This document shows, in pieces, positions 57,522 through 64,000 of a stretch of DNA of 64,000 bases. The notes under the pieces are model-generated. The model did not search any database. It was not told where the DNA came from and worked only from the letters and a program-made list of their open reading frames with translations. The stretch is taken from the NCBI GenBank assembly GCA_015227615.1, contig JAALGZ010000001.1, forward strand, positions 1,302,001 to 1,366,000, written 5' to 3'. Both the position numbers and the translations under genes were made by a program. Every line of letters starts with the position of its first letter. Position 1 is the stretch's first letter. This DNA is from Labyrinthula sp. Ha (taxonomy: Eukaryota > Sar > Bigyra > Labyrinthulida > Labyrinthulaceae).

Positions 57522-58206
57522 ATCGGTCATTCATCCAGACAACAAGAATCATAATTACAAAAAAGTGCGCAACAAGAATAAATTAACTTCCCCTCAGCAA
57601 ATTCGTCTTATTTTTGAACGATTTTTCCACTAAGATACTCGCTTTATAACGAAGAAGATGTATGGACATCTTATGTATGTGTAGTAGCTTAACTAGTGAC
57701 ATCTGCATTCATACACACGATGATATTGGTTCTAAGATTTAAGCTTTTGGGGTCCAAGGTGTTTTACGGTATGTTGAAAATAAAAACTATTTTCAGTACT
57801 ACTAGCTAATGATAGGTCTTTGCAGGTTACCTGTAGAGACACCAATCGCCAAGCTGGATACGGCTATTGTAAATCTTGTTGCACATAACCTACCAAAACG
57901 TTAACATCTTCTAGATTCAAGTGAAGCTAAGGAAAGGTGAAAAAAACTGCATATCTTCTTCAATCTAGTTTGCAAAAACACTCACCAAAGACCCGTTTTT
58001 CTGTAAAATGACTTTTACTTTTTTTTGAAATTGTTGTGGAATAATCCACCAAGCTCAAGCCTCCGTGACATCTCTGTGCTTTTTAACTCACCATAGAAGT
58101 GGAATTACTTCTTAGCTTCTTGTTATGCAATCAAAAAATACCTTCTTCAATGCTAAGGTTCTTCTATGCCCCCTTCCCGTTTCTTTTACATCCAAGAGTC
58201 AAAGGG
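57522..58206 (+). repeat. Dispersed coding-derived repeat, copy B
   Basis: Aligns to copy A (reversed) over about 577 bp and to copy C (reversed) over its first 200 bp. Similarity to C also extends upstream to about 57440 (shared TTAGTCCCA). One frame reads NKNHNYKKVRNKNKLTSPQQ and another, further on, PVETPIAKLDTAIVNLVA, matching the reading in A. A basic K..KLT..Q.I block followed by a helix recalls the DNA-binding part of some transposases, but that is only a suggestion. The Ty1/copia element inserted exactly at its 3' end. Confidence 0.75.
58202..58206. repeat. 5-bp target-site duplication AAGGG (left)
   Basis: AAGGG directly precedes the left LTR and is repeated at 62791-62795 directly after the right LTR. 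Five bases is the usual Ty1/copia duplication. Confidence 0.88.
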
Positions 58207-58391
58207 TGAAACGTAAGTTTTTATTTTTATTTTTTATTAGTTAAAGTCTGCTCAATATATAGTTGAAACTATTACCTTCCTCTTTTGTACAAACCATTAA
58301 CTTCCTCCTTAGTCCAACAAGATACCTACCTCTTTATTTCAACTAGATATCTTCAACCGACTAACACTCAACTTAAACCAACTATCCAACA
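58207..58391 (-). repeat. 3' LTR of the copia element
   Basis: In element orientation it starts TGTTGGATAG and ends GTTTCA (TG...CA). It matches the LTR at 62606-62790 over its whole length, with scattered differences. Confidence 0.9.
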
Positions 58392-61300
58392 TATGATATC
58401 CATTCTTTTACTCCTCTTACATATTTTCATTCTTTTTTTCCTCAACGTTTACTAACCACTTCTTGTAGTTTCTTAGAAACACATTTCTTGCAACTGGTTT
58501 TGTCAATACATCTTAATCTTTTTCTTTAGAACTAATATATTGAATATTCCATTTTTCATCTTCTAGTGTTTGCTTTGAGAAAAAATATTCAATTTCTAAT
58601 TGTTTTATCCCAGAATAACTTTCCTTCATCCCCATCTTCTTATGCGTTTCTTCGTTATCACATCTGATGTTTAAATCATTAATTTTCAGCTCCATAAATT
58701 CCAAGCTTATTTTAAACCATTTGAATTCTTTAATTTATGTAGTACATGCAACTATTTCTGCTTCTGTTGACGACGTTGTAACTTTCTTCTGTTTCTTCGT
58801 TTTATAAAGTAGTACTGCATTATTTACCTTCACAATGAAACCTTCTAACTGAAAATCTTTTGTTTAAAGACGCATGTGACGCGTCACAAAAATCTTCAAT
58901 ATCCACTTTACTTAAACCTTTCTTGTATTTTTAGCCATATTTTTTCGTATTTAATAAATAGTTGACTACTTTCTTTGCCGCGTTTAGATGTTTAGTTGTT
59001 GGTTTACTTGCAAACTGTGCAAGCATGTTGGTTTGGAACGCAATGTCAGGACGAAAAACCCTAGCAATGTATGGTAATGATCCAACATTCGACTGATATT
59101 TTATTTTAGCCTCCAACTTTCTGCTATCATCAGGCTTGTTGATATAATAGTTAACAGCATGAGGAATAACGTTTCTCTCATCTTCTTTTACTTCAAAAGT
59201 TTCTGCTAGCTTTACGATATAATTTTCCGCTGTTAAGAATACAAACTGCTCATTTTCAAATATCTCAAAACCTACATAGTTCTTGACTTCAGCTGTATTT
59301 TTAATATCGTATACTTCTTTTAGTTTTTTCAGTATCCAGTTAAGTTGGTTTTCTTCATCCGAAGCAAAAAGGATATCATCGACATACAATAAAATAATAA
59401 TACGTCTTGTTCTATGTACAAAAATCGTACTTTCTTTAACATTCACTTCAAAGTCCAGATTTTTTACTGTGCTACTTATTTCTTTGCACCAGTATAAAGG
59501 AGATTCTTTGAGTCCATATAAAGCTTGTTTTGACCCCCATACATAGTTAGAGTAAATTCTTCTTAACTTCTGAGGTAACACATAATAGTACAACCTATCA
59601 AGTGTTGCGTTTAGGAAAGCATTTCCTATATCTAATTGAATCCACTTCCAGTTTTTTATGCAACTACGAATATAAATAATCTGATAAGTTCCATTTTTCA
59701 GTTGGGGAATAATATTTTAAAAATTCGTCTTGCATATCTCCACGTGTAACAAACCTGCACTTAAATATCTCTTCTTTTGAAATGTTGTCTATCTTCTTTG
59801 AATACAGCTCCATAATAGGAATAACTTCTGTCTCTTTAGTGTCACTTTTATTTATCAGTTTCATTTTTCCGATTTTAATTAACTTATTCAACTCCTTGTC
59901 ATACGCTTCAAACCACTTTTCTGACTGTGTTTTATTCTTAATCTGGAAATATGACTTCGTAATTGTATTATCTTTTACAATCATCGCAGCAGCAAAGTTG
60001 ATTAAATTCGGTTGCATAAATAAAAAGGTTACATCCTCAAAAATATATTTTGTATCGTTGCTAACTGCTTGAGCATAAGTCAATCTTTTGGTTGGTTGAA
60101 CATTTCTGCTTGACCGTCTCATATATTGTTCAGGAAGAAGAATTGTTTCTGTTACTATTTCTTTTTCTTTTTGATTTTTATCTTCTTCAACATTCTTATC
60201 GTTTTCTTTCGTTTCTGTAATACGTTTTCCTTTAGATACACCATCTTCAGGACAATAAGGAGAAATATTTTCAGTGTCAATATTTTTATCCAACCTTTCT
60301 TGTTCTGTATCAGCTTTTCTTCTTTTAGTTATCTTGAAGTTTCGAGTTTTTATTAAGTTTCTTTCATCTTTATCTATGATTAGAGCTTCACCTGTAATAT
60401 AATTGTAACCAGCAAAAAATCCATATCTTCCTTTACACTCAAATTTTGAATCTTTTTCGATTAAATACACTACTATAGAACCAAATATATGCATCTTCTT
60501 CAATTTTGACTTTCTGTTGAAAACTGCTTCATAAGCTGAGATTAAGTTCTTACCTTCTATTACCCTGTTTGAAATATATATATATATATATCATAAAAAG
60601 CAGCGAATTCCCAGTATAATGTTCCATCTAAAACACTGGAGTTAATCATTGACCTAATTCTCTTTAACACAAATTGGTTACTTCTTTCAGCTATACCATT
60701 GTGTTCATGAACATAAGGCGCTGAAACAGTAAACTCAATTCCATGATTTTGACAATATTTCTTGGTAGTAATGTTGTACAGTTCTTTTCCTTGATCGCTA
60801 TGAATTCTTCTTATCTTAATATCTGTTTGTCTTTGAAACCAGCGAAGAAACCTTACAATTTGATCTGCTATTTCAGACTTTTTCTTGTAACAATATAGAA
60901 ATCTGTATTTGGAATTTATATCAGTAATTAGAATGAATCCAATGTTCCCAGCTCTGTTTTTAGTTAAAACTTCTACAGCGTCGATTACGAAGAATTGTCC
61001 TGGTTCTGAAATAAAACCCATTTTTTCTTTTCTTGATATACTAGCCTTTTTCATTTTCGTTAGTTCGCATATTTTGCAACTGAATTCTTTTAGCTTACCC
61101 ATATCTAAATTTAACTTATAGTAATTCAGTGTATTCTTAAACGGTTCCATTTCTTGATGACCAAAAACATTATGATAGTATTCAGCTTGAGATATTGTAT
61201 CTTTAAAAGTAGCCACTATCGGATGCACTGTATTGTCTTTAATAACTTGGTCATTAGATCTTTCTTTGCTGTCTTCTTTAGCCTTGCATTCTAACAGAAA

Positions 61301-62605
61301 TAAGTTATTTATATTTTTTTTGCTTCATATAATAATATTTCATTTTTGTAAATTGAAATAGTATCTTTTTTTTTCGTTTAAACAGATCCCTTTATTCATC
61401 AGCTTTGCCATTGATATCAAAAATATATTTAATTCATCAAATATTACCACATCTTTCAAAATAATTCTTTGTCCATTGTCTAAATCAGCATCAAAAATTC
61501 CAATTTTCTTTGATTCATAAGTATTACCTCCAGCTACATTTACCTTTTTAACTTCTTTTAGTTCTTTTACTTCTTTCATGTGACATAAATAATTCCTTCC
61601 ATACACATGGGTAACTTACCCCTCTATCCAAAACTAGTGTATTGGTGTGATAAATAGAAGACTCCAACTTTAAAATTTCATCTGTGTCTTCTTTCCACCA
61701 TGCAATACCTATAAATGCATTTGCAAAGTCTTAATTTTCTTGATGTTTCTTATATTTCTTATTTTCCGTCGTATTCTGTCGTTTACAAGTATATGAATAA
61801 TCTCCCTGGGTTTTGCAAATGGTGCAATACCACTCATTCGGACAATTGGTTTTACGATGTCTAGGTTTATTACACTTGAAATAAATGATTGACAAAGACC
61901 TCCCATTTGCATTGATTCTTCTTTTATATTCATCCTGAGCTTTCATAGCAAGTTGATGCACTTTTCCAAACACTTTGTTGTAACTTGGTTTCTTATTGGG
62001 TTCAAATTTAGCTGATAAGCCTAACTCTTTTATTAACAATAAAATGTCCATCGTTTTAGGAGCAAAACGAAACATCTTATGAATAACCTTCTGTTCATCC
62101 AATTCTCCATTAAACATTTTAAAGTTTCGGTATGATTTATTGGAGTCTGTAAGTCTTTCCAAGAAGTATCTACCATCAAGTCTATTCAATTTATCCTCCA
62201 GAAGAAGTAAGATCTCAGCTCGGTTCCCAATACAGTAGTTTTCAATAACTGTCATAGTTTATTTTGGTTCCTTAATACCATGAATAAGATAATGAAGCAT
62301 AATATCCAGGTGTTGACGAATAATTTTGAGAACTTTTGCTTTTGAAGTTTTAGTACTGTTTGTACTATTCACCTAAGTACCTGAATTAACAAACGTATTT
62401 GGTGTACTTGGTTCAGTGGTGTCTTCTCCTGTTAAAACATGTTCCAGATCTTTTGAATCAACGAGGTTTATAACATGTTCTTTCCACTCCATGAAATTTT
62501 CTTTATCATATAACATTATTCTTGACTTATCTCTTACTTGGTCCATTTTATTACTTGCTTGTACTTTAAAACTATATTTCCGAAGCGTTTTGGATGTTAA
62601 CCTTA

Positions 62606-62790
62606 TTAAACATAAATTTTTATTTTATTTTTTTATTAGTTAAAGTGTGCTCAATATATAGTTGAAACTATTACCTTTCTCTTTTATACAAACCATTACC
62701 TTCCTCTTTTATACAAACCATTACCTTCCTCTTTAGTTCAACAAGACACCTTCAACCAACCAACACTCAACTTAAACCAACTATCCAACA
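62606..62790 (-). repeat. 5' LTR of the copia element
   Basis: Starts TGTTGGATAG in element orientation. It carries a tandem copy of a roughly 25-bp CTTTTATACAAACCATTACC unit that is single in the other LTR. Confidence 0.9.
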
Positions 62791-62849
62791 AAGGGCTTTA
62801 GCCTTTGAACCTAACTGGTCCTGTCTATAATCACAATTACCAAAGCAAT

Positions 62850-63120
62850 ATTAGCTGTATGTAGATAGGGTATTGAAACAGCTACTCCATTATAATGGAG
62901 ACATTTAATTCCAATAATTGTTCAAAAACTCAAAGAATTTACGGAGAGTTAGGCAGTTTAGTATTTTTGTACACTTTTTTGGAATTATGATTCTTGTTGC
63001 CAGTATGAGTGGCCGATATGGACTGCTTAAGTAAAAACGAGATTAAAACTTTGGGTTAACAGAAGACACGAAACAAGTATTTATGGGACTAAGCCTACAT
63101 CAGCTCAATGCATCCAATTA
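62850..63120 (-). repeat. Dispersed coding-derived repeat, copy C
   Basis: The reverse complement aligns to 57440-57720 of copy B: shared TTAGTCCCA, CCATATCGG, AACAAGAATCATAATT and TTTTTGAAC blocks in the same order and spacing. Translation gives NKNHNSKKVYKNTKL against NKNHNYKKVRNKNKL in B. Only the 5' half of the family is present. B and C point towards each other with the copia element between. Confidence 0.65.
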
Positions 63121-63559
63121 CTCCAAGACTACACAAGTTGACAAAAAGTGGATGTAAAATACTCTTACTCAACGATCATAGTTCTGCTCAGTACAAAGTC
63201 TCTACAATAATAAGACTTCCACATGAAATTCCGTTCCCCGCCTGATCTTACTTCAAGAAGTTGGATAAAAATATGCCGAAAGGCTTGAAGAAAAAAGAGA
63301 AAAACCAAGTGATAATGGAAAAGAAAGGTGTTTTTCACATAGTCCGACTCCAGCGCCATTGGCATATCGATCTTTGTGTATCAGGAACTCCTTTACGGCG
63401 TAGCTGATACCTACAGAATGAGCGGTATGATCCGATGTGTTGAATTTAAGTGAAGTAGCACTAGAAAATTAATACTAATGAATAATTAGGCACCGGACAG
63501 TATATCCCGGATCAGAATACTGATAATGTTCGCAGATGCTATAGGAAAGAGCATGGGAA

Positions 63560-63960
63560 ACTCAAGAAGAAAAATTTATTCGTTACTGCTGCAGACTGGA
63601 ATGTACAAGCCAAAATAACGTACAATGATACAGGCTACAACTATGGACTATCTTCAAGAATCAACAGAAATTGAAAGATCCTGTGACAGTTCCTGCTGCT
63701 ACTCAACGAGATGAAAATCATGGAGCATAGGTGCAAAACCGGATACCAGAAATCCAGAGGACACATTATCTTCAATCAATGGAACATTCATGATTGCACG
63801 AAAACATGAATAAGAAGTAGAAATTCAGTGGAGAGGACCTGGAAAATCAAGACAAAACACAAAAAAACATCTCAAGAAGCGAGAAACTGCCCTCCCGGAA
63901 GTCGGATGAAGATAGCGGTGCACTTGAAACCTGTTACACTGTTTGGAATATAAACCCTTA
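63560..63960 (+). mobile_element. LINE endonuclease fragment, cut by the window end
   Basis: LFVTAADWNVQAKITYNDTGYNYGL fits the 'L.v.GDfNA..G.......G.hG.g' endonuclease block of RTE-type LINEs. NEMKIMEHRCKTGYQKSRGH then follows in place of 'n.L.i.nT.F.hk..h..TW'. Different in wording from the large LINE at 47.5 kb. The right end lies beyond the window or has decayed. Confidence 0.55.
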
Positions 63961-64000
63961 TCAATTTCTGTTCAAAATCATCTAACAATTCATCACTTAA

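Larger units (their letters stand above)
58207..62790 (-). mobile_element. Ty1/copia retrotransposon fossil
   Basis: 4584 bp, read on the minus strand, with 185-bp LTRs at both ends and an AAGGG target duplication. Parts in element order: gag with a zinc knuckle (about 61730-62260), protease region (about 61340-61610), integrase with His/Cys and DDE features (about 60560-61230), reverse transcriptase (about 58930-60500; YVDDILFAS near 59380) and RNase H remains (about 58500-58930). A purine-rich tract lies directly upstream of the 3' LTR. The coding part is broken in several places (about half a dozen). The LTRs have clearly diverged, including a short internal duplication in one, so insertion is not recent, yet ends and target duplication are still exact. 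Confidence 0.93.

Overview
This is a very AT-rich nuclear window from a eukaryotic protist that uses the standard stop codons. Evidence for a eukaryote: spliceosomal introns, a CWC25 splicing factor, an RNA polymerase II CTD phosphatase, a box C/D snoRNP assembly factor, mitochondrial presequences, and Ty1/copia, Ty3/gypsy and LINE fossils. A likely axonemal-dynein assembly factor beside a tubulin-tyrosine-ligase-like gene points to a flagellated cell. A membrane protein with a long Pro/Thr/Ser 'PT' repeat tail is typical of stramenopiles. That group is my best guess, not a proof.

Layout: compact gene islands sit in multi-kilobase stretches where I see no genes. Island 1 (4486-7300): alkaline-ceramidase-like, mitochondrial MnSOD, CWC25. 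A Ty3/gypsy fossil (about 14339-20851) lies directly upstream of an FCP1-like phosphatase (21111-22560). Island 2 (28606-34667): NUFIP1-like CCCH protein, DNAAF5-like HEAT protein, PT-repeat membrane protein, TTL-like ligase, and the mitochondrial B12-pathway GTPase MMAA. Two unrecognised ORFs (42397-43910) and a membrane-anchored DUF839/PhoX-like protein (44409-46298) follow. From about 47.4 kb to the end the window is mostly mobile-element debris: a decayed RTE-like LINE, three further LINE fragments, three copies of an unrecognised coding-derived repeat, and a Ty1/copia element with clear LTRs and a 5-bp target duplication.

The most notable host features are two introns of only 30 and 28 nt, each settled by protein homology across the junction, and three convergent gene pairs whose stop codons overlap or touch (CTAA, CTAG, TAA|TTA). 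Coding space is squeezed to the base in the islands while most of the window is gene-free. I did not find an obvious new defence or metabolic system. The strongest candidates for something undescribed are this architecture, the SANT/Myb-like extension at the 3' end of the gypsy element, and the A/B/C repeat family.
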